Assembly (NCBI GenBank): GCA_002529455.1
Contig: NYMS01000037.1
Coordinates: 62,001-126,000, forward strand
Source of the DNA: Glycomyces fuscus
GTDB taxonomy: Bacteria > Actinomycetota > Actinomycetes > Streptosporangiales > Streptosporangiaceae
Reading direction: 5' to 3'
Length of the DNA: 64,000 nucleotides
Positions 1-8,602 of this stretch are shown one piece after another. The position numbers and the translations under genes are program-made. How positions within the stretch are numbered: position 1 is the stretch's first letter; each line of letters opens with the position of its first letter. Under the pieces are notes generated by a model, which saw only the letters and a list, made by a program, of their open reading frames with translations, did no database searches and was not told where the DNA came from.

Positions 1-1531
1 AGACGTACTGCCGGTCCGCGGTGCCCGGGCGGTCGAAGAAACCGTGCTCGCCCGGCTCGGGGACCTCCTCGTCGACGGTACCGACCGCGTCGGCGTCCGA
101 GCACTCGACGGCGCACACCAGGTCGGCGAGGCGTCTGCGGCCGACCGGAGCGGTCCACAGGTGCGACCACGGCGCGGTGGCGCGCTCGGCCAGGGCTGCC
201 CAGTACTCCCCGGCGCGGGCGCCGGGCTCGTCGCGAGTGAGCTCCTCGGGGGTGTCCGGGGCGCTGAAGCGCACCGTGCGCACGGTGACGCCCTCGGCGC
301 GCAGCCGCTGGATCCCGGGCAGGCGGGAGGCCGCGCCGGGCACGACCACCTCTGTCGGCCTGAGCGCGGCGGCCAGCAGGTCGTCGGCGAGGCTGTCGGC
401 CTCGGCCTCCCCCGCGGGGTCGGCCAGGACGGCCACGGAGCGGCCGCGCAGCGGCAGTTGCGGGCCGGGGGTGCCGGGCGGGAAGTCCAGGCCGTCCAGG
501 ATCTCGGCGAGGCGGACCGGGGTGGCCTCCCGCAGGAAGACCTGGCGGAGCATGCCCCGCTGCTCGGCCGCGGTGGGCTCCTCGGCGCGCATGCGCGGCA
601 CCGTGACGGCGAGGCCCTCCCCCGCGGTGACCGCGCGGGTGCCGCAGGCCCAGGCGCGGCGGTGCAGCCGGGCCTCCTCGGCGGTCAGGGCCGGGACGAC
701 GGCGACGTTGGCGGCGCGCAGGGCGTCGGCCAGGTCACGGGAGCCGGCCTCCACCACGCCCGCGCCCAGCTCGGCGAGGACGTCGGGGACGGGCTCCTCG
801 GGGCGCACGCGCACGAACACCGCCTCGGGTCCGGGCGCCAGCTCGGAGGCCACGGGGTTGAACAGGTGCAGGGGGACCCCGGCGTCGCCCCGGTGGACCC
901 TGTCGAAGCCCAGCTCGCGCAGGGCGGGCGGCGAGGGGACGTCGTCGAGCAGGACCGTGGGGATGCCGCGGGAGGCGGCGGACTCCAGCACCCAGTGCAG
1001 GGCGCGGGTGCGGTCGGCGACCGCGGGGTCGCCCACGTGCGCCCACGGCGATCCGGGGGCGGCGGCCGAGGCCGAGACCAGGACCAGGTCCACGTCGACG
1101 CCGTCCATGACGATCTGGGCGTCGTGCGGGCGCAGGGGCACCGAGCGCACGTAGGGGTCGATCGCCTCGGCGATGGAGGGTCCGACGACGGTGGCGACGA
1201 CCAGCAGGTCCTCCCTGCCGCCCGTCAGACCGGTGAGCAGGCGCGACTCCTGGCGCTCGGCGTCGAAGGAGCGTACCGGCTCGGCGCCGCCGCGGCGGCG
1301 CTCGGTGTGCCGGGTGGTGCCGCTGCGCCGCCAGAGGCGGTAGAGGTCACGGGGAAGTTTGACCAGGGACCGGCCGGGGCGCTTCGCGGCGGCCGTGAGC
1401 GCCTTGCCCACCTGGAGCGAGGTGGAGCCCTCCAGGGCGGCGAGCCGTGTGCGCGCCTCCTGGAGCTGGGCCTCGCGCTCGGCCAGCGCCTGCCGGAGCT
1501 GTTCGGTCTGGCTCTGTTCACGCCGTTTCAC
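1..1531 (-). CDS. CgeB-like glycosyltransferase-family protein, 3' end outside window
   Basis: The frame stays open for about 510 codons from a GTG at 1531 (AAGG about 10 bases upstream) to the window edge, with strong GC3 bias, so it is a real but partial gene. Residues 8-40 are a predicted coiled coil (many Glu, Gln and Arg). Next comes a basic stretch (LTAAAKRPGRSLVKLPRDLY) of a kind seen near the N-terminus of actinobacterial surface-polymer glycosyltransferases. The following region resembles CgeB/GT4-like folds: a VLLDDVPSPP segment and, later, an ARLHRRAWACGTRAVTAG segment like the donor-site end of such enzymes. No definite catalytic motif is visible, so the function is inferred from this resemblance and from the neighbouring wecB and glycosyltransferase genes. 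Confidence 0.6.
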   Translation of the reverse strand, partial: MKRREQSQTEQLRQALAEREAQLQEARTRLAALEGSTSLQVGKALTAAAKRPGRSLVKLPRDLYRLWRRSGTTRHTERRRGGAEPVRSFDAERQESRLLTGLTGGREDLLVVATVVGPSIAEAIDPYVRSVPLRPHDAQIVMDGVDVDLVLVSASAAAPGSPWAHVGDPAVADRTRALHWVLESAASRGIPTVLLDDVPSPPALRELGFDRVHRGDAGVPLHLFNPVASELAPGPEAVFVRVRPEEPVPDVLAELGAGVVEAGSRDLADALRAANVAVVPALTAEEARLHRRAWACGTRAVTAGEGLAVTVPRMRAEEPTAAEQRGMLRQVFLREATPVRLAEILDGLDFPPGTPGPQLPLRGRSVAVLADPAGEAEADSLADDLLAAALRPTEVVVPGAASRLPGIQRLRAEGVTVRTVRFSAPDTPEELTRDEPGARAGEYWAALAERATAPWSHLWTAPVGRRRLADLVCAVECSDADAVGTVDEEVPEPGEHGFFDRPGTADRQYV

Positions 1532-1806
1532 GGTCTGCCACCTTGTGTTCGGTTCGGTTCGGCGAAACCACCGCGCCGTGCGTCGGGTCCGACTGCGACG
1601 TGCGGTGCACCCTGCGCGCGCCCGGCCGGGTGCGGATGCCCTTGGCCAGGCGTGTCGCGGGCCCGGCGGGGCCTCTGGGGTGCGGGACGGATGGAGGGTC
1701 GTGTGCCATCGTGGATCACCTGGACCGCTGCGGGGGGATCGGGGCCGCGCTCCGGCGGACCCCGCGGACCTGGGCCGGGACCGCGCCCCGTACGGCGCGT
1801 TCCCGT

Positions 1807-1840
1807 GCCCCGCCGTTCCTGGGTGCGGGAACGGCGGGGC
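1807..1840 (-). terminator. Rho-independent-type hairpin after wecB
   Basis: A perfect 13 bp inverted repeat (1807-1819 with 1828-1840) closes an 8-base loop, 22 bases after the wecB stop. There is no T-run, which is usual for actinomycete terminators. It separates wecB from the glycosyltransferase-like gene starting at 1531. I see nothing else certain in the 330-base gap 1532-1861. Confidence 0.7.
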
Positions 1841-1861
1841 GGTGTTCGTGTGCCATGGGGT

Positions 1862-2983
1862 TCACCTCGACCACTGGGTGAGCACGGAGGCGATGCGCTC
1901 CCCGGCGCGGCCGTCCCACAGGGGCGGGGTGTCGTCGCCGATCCGCTCCGGGGTCTGCCCGTGCAGGACCTTGGTGACGGCCTGGAGGAGGTCGGCCTCC
2001 GTGACGAGCTGGTTGGTGCCGTGGGTGATGGTGACGGGGCGCTCGGTGTTGGGGCGCAGGGTCAGGCAGGGGACGCCGAGGATCGTGGTCTCCTCCTGGA
2101 CGCCGCCGGAGTCGGTGACCACGGCGGCGGCGCCGCGGGTGAGCGCGACGAAGTCGAGGTAGCCCAGGGGTTCGAGGAGCCGCACGCGCGGGTGGTCGCC
2201 GAGTCCGGCCCGGTCGAAGGCGGCCTTGCCCCGCGGGTGCACGGGCATGACCACGTCGACGAGGTCGGCGATCTCGTGCAGGCGCGCGGCGAGGCGGGAG
2301 ACGGTGTCGGGGTCGTCCACGTTCGCGGGCCGGTGCAGGGTGGCGGCGACGTAGCGCTCGGGCAGTCCGAGGCGCTCGCGCAGGGCGTCGGCGTCGAAGC
2401 GGTCGAGGTTGCCCAGGAGGGTGTCGATCATGGGGTTGCCGACCAGGTGGACGCGGGAGGGCGGGACGCCCTCGGCGGCCAGGTGGCCGACGGCCTCCGG
2501 GCTGGTGGCGAAGCACAGGTCGCTGAGCTGGTCGGTGACCCGGCGGTTGATCTCCTCGGGCATGGTGTTGTCGAAGGAGCGCAGGCCCGCCTCCACGTGG
2601 GCGACGGGGATGTGCAGCTTGGCCGCGACCAGGGCCGCGGCCACGGTGGAGTTGACGTCGCCGTAGACGACCACCATGCCGGGCCGGCGCCCGGTGAACT
2701 CCTGTTCCAGGCCCACCATGAGCGCGGCGGTCTGGGCGGCGTGGGAGCCCGAGCCGACGCCGAGGTCGACGTCGGGGGTGGGCAGGCCCAGGTCGCGGAA
2801 GAACACGGCGGACATGCGGTCGTCGTAGTGCTGGCCGGTGTGCACGACCGCCTGGTGGGCGCCGCGTCCGCGCAGGGCGGAGACGACGGGCGCTGCCTTG
2901 ACGAAGTTCGGGCGCGCGCCGACGACGTGCACGATCCCGGTCTCCTGGCTCCCCAGGGGGGCACTCGTTGCCACGGCTCTCAC
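1862..2983 (-). CDS. wecB: UDP-N-acetylglucosamine 2-epimerase (non-hydrolysing)
   Basis: The 373-residue protein has the normal length for WecB/MnaA, which interconverts UDP-GlcNAc and UDP-ManNAc in the cytoplasm. It opens with the family signature GARPNFVKAAPV near residue 22 and HTGQHYDDRMS near 52. HVEAGLRSFD, MPEEINR and TDSGGVQEE (the UDP-binding loop) follow in the expected order. The GTG start at 2983 has AAGGA five bases upstream. A divergent promoter region of 139 bases lies between it and the GT4 gene. With the nucleotide-sugar dehydrogenase at 4981 it supplies UDP-ManNAcA for a surface polymer. Confidence 0.93.
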   Translation of the reverse strand: MRAVATSAPLGSQETGIVHVVGARPNFVKAAPVVSALRGRGAHQAVVHTGQHYDDRMSAVFFRDLGLPTPDVDLGVGSGSHAAQTAALMVGLEQEFTGRRPGMVVVYGDVNSTVAAALVAAKLHIPVAHVEAGLRSFDNTMPEEINRRVTDQLSDLCFATSPEAVGHLAAEGVPPSRVHLVGNPMIDTLLGNLDRFDADALRERLGLPERYVAATLHRPANVDDPDTVSRLAARLHEIADLVDVVMPVHPRGKAAFDRAGLGDHPRVRLLEPLGYLDFVALTRGAAAVVTDSGGVQEETTILGVPCLTLRPNTERPVTITHGTNQLVTEADLLQAVTKVLHGQTPERIGDDTPPLWDGRAGERIASVLTQWSR

Positions 2984-3122
2984 GTTTCCTTCTGTTGGGG
3001 TGGTGTTCCCGCCGTGACCGGCGGGGTTGGTGTGGTTCGGCGACGTTCCTTGCCCGAGCCGTCCCGTCCGTGTCGCCGTGGTGTCACCGTACGGTCACGT
3101 CCGCGTGGTTGTGTGACTGACC

Positions 3123-4934
3123 GTGCATGACACCCAAGCTTCCGAATCCCAGGTTCCGCGCCCGCGCACCCGCTGGCCGCGGGCGGTGACGTTCACCCTC
3201 TCGTTGGCCTGGCGACACCTGCGGTCCGAACCGGCCCGACTGCCGCTGCTGGCGCTGCGGCTGACACCCGGTCCGCCGCGGCGCGCTGCGCGCGCCCTGG
3301 CCTCCCGTGCGGGCGGCCGGGCCCGCGCCTACGCCCTGTGGGACCAGGGCCGGCGCGCGGACGCCCGCGAGGCGGTGCTCGCCGCGGCGAGCGGTGCCTC
3401 CCCCCGCCGGGTGGGCCGCCTGGTGGCGGCCTGCCTGGCGGCGGGAGACGCGGCCACCGCCCGGGAGCTGGTCGAACAGCTCCCGGAGGGCACTCTCCGG
3501 GAGGCCGCGGAGTACCGGACGGCCCTGGCCACAGGGCGCGCTGTCGCCGCGCCCCCGTCCACGTCGCCTGACCGTCACGCCATCACGTTAACCCGCGATC
3601 CACGAACGCCGCCCGACGCCACGGTGAACGCTCGGCGACCGGAGCTGCCCGAGGGTGAACGCTGGCGTGTGGCCGGGGATCCGTCGTCACCCGGGGCGGG
3701 CCTGAGGGTGCTCCACCTGGTGACCAACGCGCTGCCGCACACCAACGCGGGCTACACCCAGCGCACCCACAAGATCGCGGTCGCCCAGCGGGAGGCCGGG
3801 ATGGACGTGCACGTGGTCACCCGGGCGGGATACCCGCTGGTCAAGGGGGTTCCCGACCCGCGCACGCTGGTGCGGGTGGACGGCGTCCCCTACCACCGGC
3901 TCCTCCCCTGGACGGCGCCCGCCGACGCGGCGCAGGAGCTGGCGGCGGGGGTGCGGATGGGGTCGGAGCTGGTGGAGGCGCTGCGGCCCGACGTGCTGCA
4001 CGCCGCGAGCAACCACCACAACGCCCGCCTGGCCCTGGAGCTGGGCCGCAGGTTCGGCCTGCCGGTGGTCTACGAGGTGCGGGGCTTCCTGGAGGAGTCG
4101 TGGCTGTCCCGCGACCCCTCGCGCAGCGTGGACGACGCCTTCTACCGGGCCGAGCGCGCGAGCGAGACCGAGTGCATGCTGGCCGCCGACCTGGTGGTGA
4201 CCCTGGGCGAGGCGATGCGCGCCGACATCGAGGCGCGCGGCGTGCCGCGCGAGCGCCTGCTGGTGGTGCCCAACGCGGTGGACGCCTCCTTCCTCGCGCC
4301 GCTGCCCTCGGGCGCCGGGGTGCGCGGGGAGCTGGGGATCGGCGCCGAGGACTTCGTGGTGGGCACCACCACCAGCTGTTTCGGCTACGAGGGTCTGGAC
4401 ACGCTGCTGGAGGCGGTGGCCCTGATGCGCGAGCGCGGGGAGGCCGCGCACGCCCTGGTGGTGGGGGACGGCCCCGAGCTGCCCGCGCTGCGCTCCCTGG
4501 CGGCGTCGCTGGGTCTGGAGGGGGCCGCGCACTTCACCGGCCGGGTCCCGGCCGACCGGGTGCGCGACCACCACGCCGCCCTGGACGTGTTCGCGGTGCC
4601 GCGCCGCGACGAGCGCGTGTGCCGGCTGGTCACCCCGCTCAAGCCCGTGGAGGCCATGGCGGGAGGGCTTCCGGTGGTGGCCAGTGATCTTCCCGCCTTG
4701 CAAGAGATCGTGGAACCGGGAGTGACCGGAGAGTTAATTCCGGCAGGCGAATCGGCGACTCTAGCCGATGTACTGACAAAGCTCGCTTACAGTCAGGAAA
4801 AGCGGATCTCCTACGGCCGTGCAGGTCGCAGCCTCGTCGGCGCTGACCGCACCTGGGCCGAGGCCGCATACCGCTACAACCAGGCGTATCGGGTTCAGAT
4901 TCGAAAAATGACCGAACCAGGCCAGAACCCGTAA
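3123..4934 (+). CDS. GT4-family glycosyltransferase with N-terminal extension, two TTA codons
   Basis: The protein has 603 residues. About 190 N-terminal residues are basic and helix-rich, with a stretch at 85-145 that could be TPR-like. A GT-B fold glycosyltransferase follows: residues 193-215 (VLHLVTNALPHTNAGYT) are the acceptor-side loop, VVPNAVD near 381 begins the donor domain, and LKPVEAMAGGLPVVAS near 505-520 is the GT4 EX7E-type nucleotide-sugar site. It probably adds a sugar to a cell-surface polymer. Two in-frame TTA codons (156 at 3588 and 538 at 4734) are rare in this GC-rich genome and could make it dependent on the bldA-type leucyl tRNA. The last 250 bases are clearly lower in GC than the rest. 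Confidence 0.85.
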   Translation: MHDTQASESQVPRPRTRWPRAVTFTLSLAWRHLRSEPARLPLLALRLTPGPPRRAARALASRAGGRARAYALWDQGRRADAREAVLAAASGASPRRVGRLVAACLAAGDAATARELVEQLPEGTLREAAEYRTALATGRAVAAPPSTSPDRHAITLTRDPRTPPDATVNARRPELPEGERWRVAGDPSSPGAGLRVLHLVTNALPHTNAGYTQRTHKIAVAQREAGMDVHVVTRAGYPLVKGVPDPRTLVRVDGVPYHRLLPWTAPADAAQELAAGVRMGSELVEALRPDVLHAASNHHNARLALELGRRFGLPVVYEVRGFLEESWLSRDPSRSVDDAFYRAERASETECMLAADLVVTLGEAMRADIEARGVPRERLLVVPNAVDASFLAPLPSGAGVRGELGIGAEDFVVGTTTSCFGYEGLDTLLEAVALMRERGEAAHALVVGDGPELPALRSLAASLGLEGAAHFTGRVPADRVRDHHAALDVFAVPRRDERVCRLVTPLKPVEAMAGGLPVVASDLPALQEIVEPGVTGELIPAGESATLADVLTKLAYSQEKRISYGRAGRSLVGADRTWAEAAYRYNQAYRVQIRKMTEPGQNP

Positions 4935-4980
4935 GCGTGGACAACACGTGCCTACACTCGGACGTCTAACGCACTGAGCA

Positions 4981-6402
4981 ATGGCACTCCCCGCTATTTA
5001 CGCCCGTTCACTAGATGAATGCGAGTGTGACCACGAAGTGGATGCCGCAGCCTCCAACCCAGCCCTTGTTTCCGAGCAGTCCGCCGGTGCGGTCAGCGAC
5101 CTCGTCGTTCTCGGCCTCGGCTACGTCGGCCTGCCGCTGGCGGCCGAGGCCGTGTCCGCTGGCCTGAAGGTCACCGGTCTGGACGTGAGCAGCCGCGTCG
5201 TCGACGGGCTCAACAACGCCGTGTCGCACGTGGACGACCTCTCCTCGGAGGACGTCCGCGGGATGCTGGACCGCGGCTTCACCGCGACCACCGACCCGGC
5301 CTGCCTGGCCGCCACACGCACCATCGTGATCTGCGTGCCCACGCCGCTGTCGGCCGAGGGCGGCCCCGACCTGGGCGCGGTGACGTCCGCGGCGGAGGCG
5401 ATCGCCGCCCAGCTGCAGCCCGGCACCCTGGTCATCCTGGAGTCCACCACCTACCCCGGCACCACCGAGGAGGTGGTCCGCCCGCTGCTGGAGAAGTCCG
5501 GCCTGGTCGCGGGCGCCGACTTCCACCTGGCCTTCTCGCCCGAGCGCATCGACCCCGGCAACCCGACCTTCGGCGTGGCCAACACGCCCAAGGTGGTCGG
5601 CGGCCTGACGCCGGAGTGCGGAGAGGCCGCGGCGGAGTTCTACGGCGCCTTCGTGAACACGGTGGTGCGGGCGCGCGGCACGCGCGAGGCGGAGATGGCC
5701 AAGCTGCTGGAGAACACCTACCGGCACGTCAACATCGCCCTGGTCAACGAGATGGCCATCTTCTGCCAGGAGCTGGGCGTGGACCTGTGGGACTCCATCG
5801 CCGCGGCGGCCACCAAGCCGTTCGGCTTCCAGGCCTTCTACCCGGGCCCGGGCGTGGGCGGCCACTGCATCCCGATCGACCCGAACTACCTGTCGTACAA
5901 GGTCAAGACCCTCGGCTACCCGTTCCGGTTCGTGGAGCTGGCCCAGGAGATCAACGGCCGCATGCCCTCCTACGTCATCCAGAGGGCGCAGGAGCTGCTC
6001 AACGACTCCGGCCTGGCGCTGTCGCGGTCCAAGGTGCTGCTGCTGGGCGTCACCTACAAGGCCGACATCGCCGACCAGCGCGAGTCCCCGGCCCGCCCGG
6101 TGGCGCGCAAGCTGGCCGCCAAGGGCGCCACGCTGACCTACCACGACCCGCACGTGGAGTCCTGGCAGGTCGACGGTGTGGACGTGCCCCGGTCCACCGA
6201 CCTGGACCGCGCCCTGGCCGAGGCCGACCTGACGATCCTGCTCACCGACCACAGCGAGTACCGGCCCAAGCGGCTGGAGGAGTACGCACGCCTGCTCCTG
6301 GACACCCGGGGCGTGCTGCGCCGCCCCGACCCCGAGACGGACGGTGCGGTTCCCTCGCAGGTGCGGCGCCACGTCACGCGCGAGGGCATCCAGGTCCTGT
6401 GA
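4981..6402 (+). CDS. wecC: UDP-N-acetyl-D-mannosamine dehydrogenase / nucleotide-sugar dehydrogenase
   Basis: This 473-residue NAD-dependent enzyme oxidises the C6 of a UDP-sugar. The Rossmann motif VLGLGYVGLPLA lies at residues 42-53. FSPERIDPG (near 180) and GPGVGGHCIPIDP with catalytic Cys296 follow; GVTYKADIADQRESP starts the C-terminal UDP-binding domain. The spelling of these motifs (FSPERIDPGN, HCIPIDP) fits the WecC/UDP-ManNAc class better than UDP-glucose dehydrogenase, and the nearby epimerase supports ManNAc. The ATG at 4981 leaves about 38 residues before the Rossmann strand, in a lower-GC stretch; no better start is visible. It lies 46 bases after the GT4 gene and is probably in one operon with it. 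Confidence 0.9.
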   Translation: MALPAIYARSLDECECDHEVDAAASNPALVSEQSAGAVSDLVVLGLGYVGLPLAAEAVSAGLKVTGLDVSSRVVDGLNNAVSHVDDLSSEDVRGMLDRGFTATTDPACLAATRTIVICVPTPLSAEGGPDLGAVTSAAEAIAAQLQPGTLVILESTTYPGTTEEVVRPLLEKSGLVAGADFHLAFSPERIDPGNPTFGVANTPKVVGGLTPECGEAAAEFYGAFVNTVVRARGTREAEMAKLLENTYRHVNIALVNEMAIFCQELGVDLWDSIAAAATKPFGFQAFYPGPGVGGHCIPIDPNYLSYKVKTLGYPFRFVELAQEINGRMPSYVIQRAQELLNDSGLALSRSKVLLLGVTYKADIADQRESPARPVARKLAAKGATLTYHDPHVESWQVDGVDVPRSTDLDRALAEADLTILLTDHSEYRPKRLEEYARLLLDTRGVLRRPDPETDGAVPSQVRRHVTREGIQVL

Positions 6403-6422
6403 CCTGAGGAGCCCGGACGAAC

Positions 6423-6468
6423 AGGCACGCCGGTGTCGGACCCACACACCGTCCATCGGCGTGCCTTT
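6423..6468 (+). terminator. Terminator after wecC
   Basis: A 10 bp perfect stem (6423-6432 with 6457-6466) encloses a 24-base loop and is followed by a short T-run, 20 bases after the wecC stop. Confidence 0.6.
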
Positions 6469-6652
6469 CGGCGTTCACCTTCCCCTGGCCGAAGGTTCAC
6501 CCGCTGCACTCCGTGCGGCCACCGGGCTTTCCTCGGCGCGTCTCTCCCGATGAATACCGTGACGGAAAGCTGATATCGCCCCGAGAGGAGCGGTCCGGCC
6601 CGGCCGACCCTTCCCAGAGGGCTTCAGACGGTGACACAGGTAGGTGAACTCG

Positions 6653-7807
6653 ATGCACGCGCTTGTGGCCACGGTTGTGCACCACCCGGAGGACGCACGG
6701 ATCCTGCACCGGCAGATCCGCGCCCTGTTGGACGCCGGACACACCGTGACCTACGTGGCGCCGTTCCGCGAGTGCGGGGTGACCCCGTGGTCGGAACTGC
6801 GCTCGGTGGACGTGCCGCGCGCGTCAGGACGCGAGCGGCTCGCCTCGCTGCGCGCCGCCCGCGCGGTGCTCGCCGAGCAGGCGCCCCTGGCCGACCTGTT
6901 GCTCTTCCACGACCCCGAACTCCTGCTGGCCCTGCCGTCCAAGCGCCCGGTGACGGTGTGGGACGTGCACGAGGACACGGCCGCGGCCCTGCTCACCAAG
7001 GCGTGGGTGCCCCGGGCGCTGCGGCGCCCGCTGGGCACGGTGGTGCGCTCCTTCGAGCGGCACGCGGAGCGGCGGATGCGGCTGCTGCTGGCCGAGGAGG
7101 GGTACCGCTCCCGGTTCCGCCGCGAGCACCCGGTGGTGCCCAACACCACCGAGGTCCCGGAGTTCCCGGCGCGCGAGCCGGGCGACGACCGGATCGTGTA
7201 CCTGGGCCAGGTGTCCGAGGCCCGCGGCGCGCGCGAGCTCGTGGAGCTGGGGCGCATGCTGCGCCCGCACGGGGTGCGCCTGGAGGTGATCGGCGGCGCC
7301 GACGCCGGGGTGCGGCCGCTGCTGCGCCAGGCCCAGCAGGAGGACGTCCTGCACTGGTACGGGTTCGTGCCCAACGACCGGGCGCTGCGGATCTGCGCGG
7401 GCGCCATGGCGGGGCTGAGCCTGCTGCACGACACCCCCAACTACCGGCACTCGATGCCGACCAAGGTCGTGGAGTACATGGCGCACGGCCTGCCGGTGGT
7501 GACCACGCCCAACCCGATGGCGCAGGGGCTGGTGACCGGCCGCCCGGAGGGCCCGTCGGGTCTGGTGGTGCCGTTCGGGGACGTGCCGGCCGCGGCGGAG
7601 GCGGTGCTGCGGCTGCGCCGGGACGAGGACCTGCGCCGGAGCCTGGCGAGCACCGGACACCAGATCGCGCGGACCTCCTTCCACTGGCCGGTCCAGGCGC
7701 GCCTGTTCGTCAAGCGGCTGGAGTCGTGGGCGGACGAGGCCTCGGACGGACCGCTGCCCGTCGTGCCGCCTCCGCGGAGCCGCCAGCGCACTCCCGTACG
7801 TGATTGA
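6653..7807 (+). CDS. GT4-family glycosyltransferase
   Basis: A 384-residue GT-B enzyme. MHALVATVVHHPEDARI opens the acceptor domain, VWDVHED near 104 is a conserved loop, VVPNTTEVPEF near 165 leads to the donor domain, and TKVVEYMAHGLPVVTTPNP near 272-290 is the nucleotide-sugar site with its Glu. It probably extends the same surface glycan as the two preceding genes. AGGTGA five bases before the ATG at 6653 decides this start; a GTG nine bases upstream is in frame but lacks a ribosome site. It is separated from wecC by 250 bases and a terminator, so it likely has its own promoter. Confidence 0.85.
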   Translation: MHALVATVVHHPEDARILHRQIRALLDAGHTVTYVAPFRECGVTPWSELRSVDVPRASGRERLASLRAARAVLAEQAPLADLLLFHDPELLLALPSKRPVTVWDVHEDTAAALLTKAWVPRALRRPLGTVVRSFERHAERRMRLLLAEEGYRSRFRREHPVVPNTTEVPEFPAREPGDDRIVYLGQVSEARGARELVELGRMLRPHGVRLEVIGGADAGVRPLLRQAQQEDVLHWYGFVPNDRALRICAGAMAGLSLLHDTPNYRHSMPTKVVEYMAHGLPVVTTPNPMAQGLVTGRPEGPSGLVVPFGDVPAAAEAVLRLRRDEDLRRSLASTGHQIARTSFHWPVQARLFVKRLESWADEASDGPLPVVPPPRSRQRTPVRD

Positions 7808-7919
7808 CCTCACACTCATCTCTCCGAGAAATATCTTCCTCGTCAACAAGTGTTGTGGCCCGTGTCGGAGCCGACTCCGCACGGCCCCCCGCCACACCAC
7901 GAGCACGACGAGGAAACAC

Positions 7920-8525
7920 ATGACTGACGCGCTGGTTCTCGACAAGGCGGCCCAGGATCTGCTCTTCCGGGACGCACGTACCGCGAACAGCTTCACCGAC
8001 GAGCCGGTGACCGAGGAGCAGGTCCGCGCGATCCACGACCTCGTCAAGTACGGGCCGACCGCCATGAACAACCAGCCGCTGCGGGTCACCGTGGTGCGCT
8101 CGGCCGAGGCCCGCGAGCGCCTCGTGCCGCACATGGCGGGCAACAACGCCCCCAAGACCTCGACGGCGCCGCTCACCCTGATCCTGTCCGCGGACTCCGA
8201 CTTCCACGAGCACTTCCCGAAGACCTTCCCCGTCGCGCCCGACGCCCGGGACAACTTCTCCGGGATGCCCGTCGAGGCCCGCGAGAGCATGGCCCTGCAG
8301 AACGCGTTCCTCCAGATCGGCTACCTGGTCCTGGGCGTGCGCGCCGCCGGCCTGGCGGCCGGGCCGATGACCGGCTTCGACGCCGAGGGCGTGCGCCGCG
8401 AGTTCTTCGGCGAGGACTCCACGCTCCGGCCGCTGGTGGTCATGAACGTCGGCAGGCCGGGCCCGGACGCGTGGTTCGACCGCCTGCCGCGCCTGGAGTA
8501 CGACGAGGCCGTCACCGAGATCTGA
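7920..8525 (+). CDS. RutE/HadB-like nitroreductase-family reductase (malonic semialdehyde reductase type)
   Basis: The 201-residue protein belongs to the FMN-dependent nitroreductase fold, RutE subgroup. RTANSFTDEPVTEEQ and KYGPTAMNNQPLR (FMN phosphate loop, near residue 50) are typical, as are ALQNAFLQIGYLVLG and GPMTGFD. RutE reduces malonic semialdehyde to 3-hydroxypropionate in pyrimidine breakdown, but no other rut gene is near, so the substrate here is open. The ATG at 7920 has GAGGA six bases upstream. The 112 bases before it are AT-richer and probably hold the promoter. The gene converges on the stress-phosphatase operon across a shared terminator. Confidence 0.85.
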   Translation: MTDALVLDKAAQDLLFRDARTANSFTDEPVTEEQVRAIHDLVKYGPTAMNNQPLRVTVVRSAEARERLVPHMAGNNAPKTSTAPLTLILSADSDFHEHFPKTFPVAPDARDNFSGMPVEARESMALQNAFLQIGYLVLGVRAAGLAAGPMTGFDAEGVRREFFGEDSTLRPLVVMNVGRPGPDAWFDRLPRLEYDEAVTEI

Positions 8526-8547
8526 TCCGCGACCCGCCCACCGGGTC

Positions 8548-8583
8548 CCGGGGGCCGGGCACCGAGGGGTGCCCGGCCCCCGG
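8548..8583. terminator. Bidirectional terminator between convergent genes
   Basis: A perfect 16 bp stem (8548-8563 with 8568-8583) with a GAGG loop lies between the rutE-like stop and the stop of the minus-strand phosphatase at 8603. Confidence 0.8.
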
Positions 8584-8602
8584 TGTGTTCGGGGCCGGGT
8601 CG

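Noticed and set aside
44..3130. A 1028-codon plus-strand open frame
   Set aside because: It runs antisense to the glycosyltransferase-like gene and wecB; very GC-rich genes give such open shadow frames. It has no ribosome site or domain.
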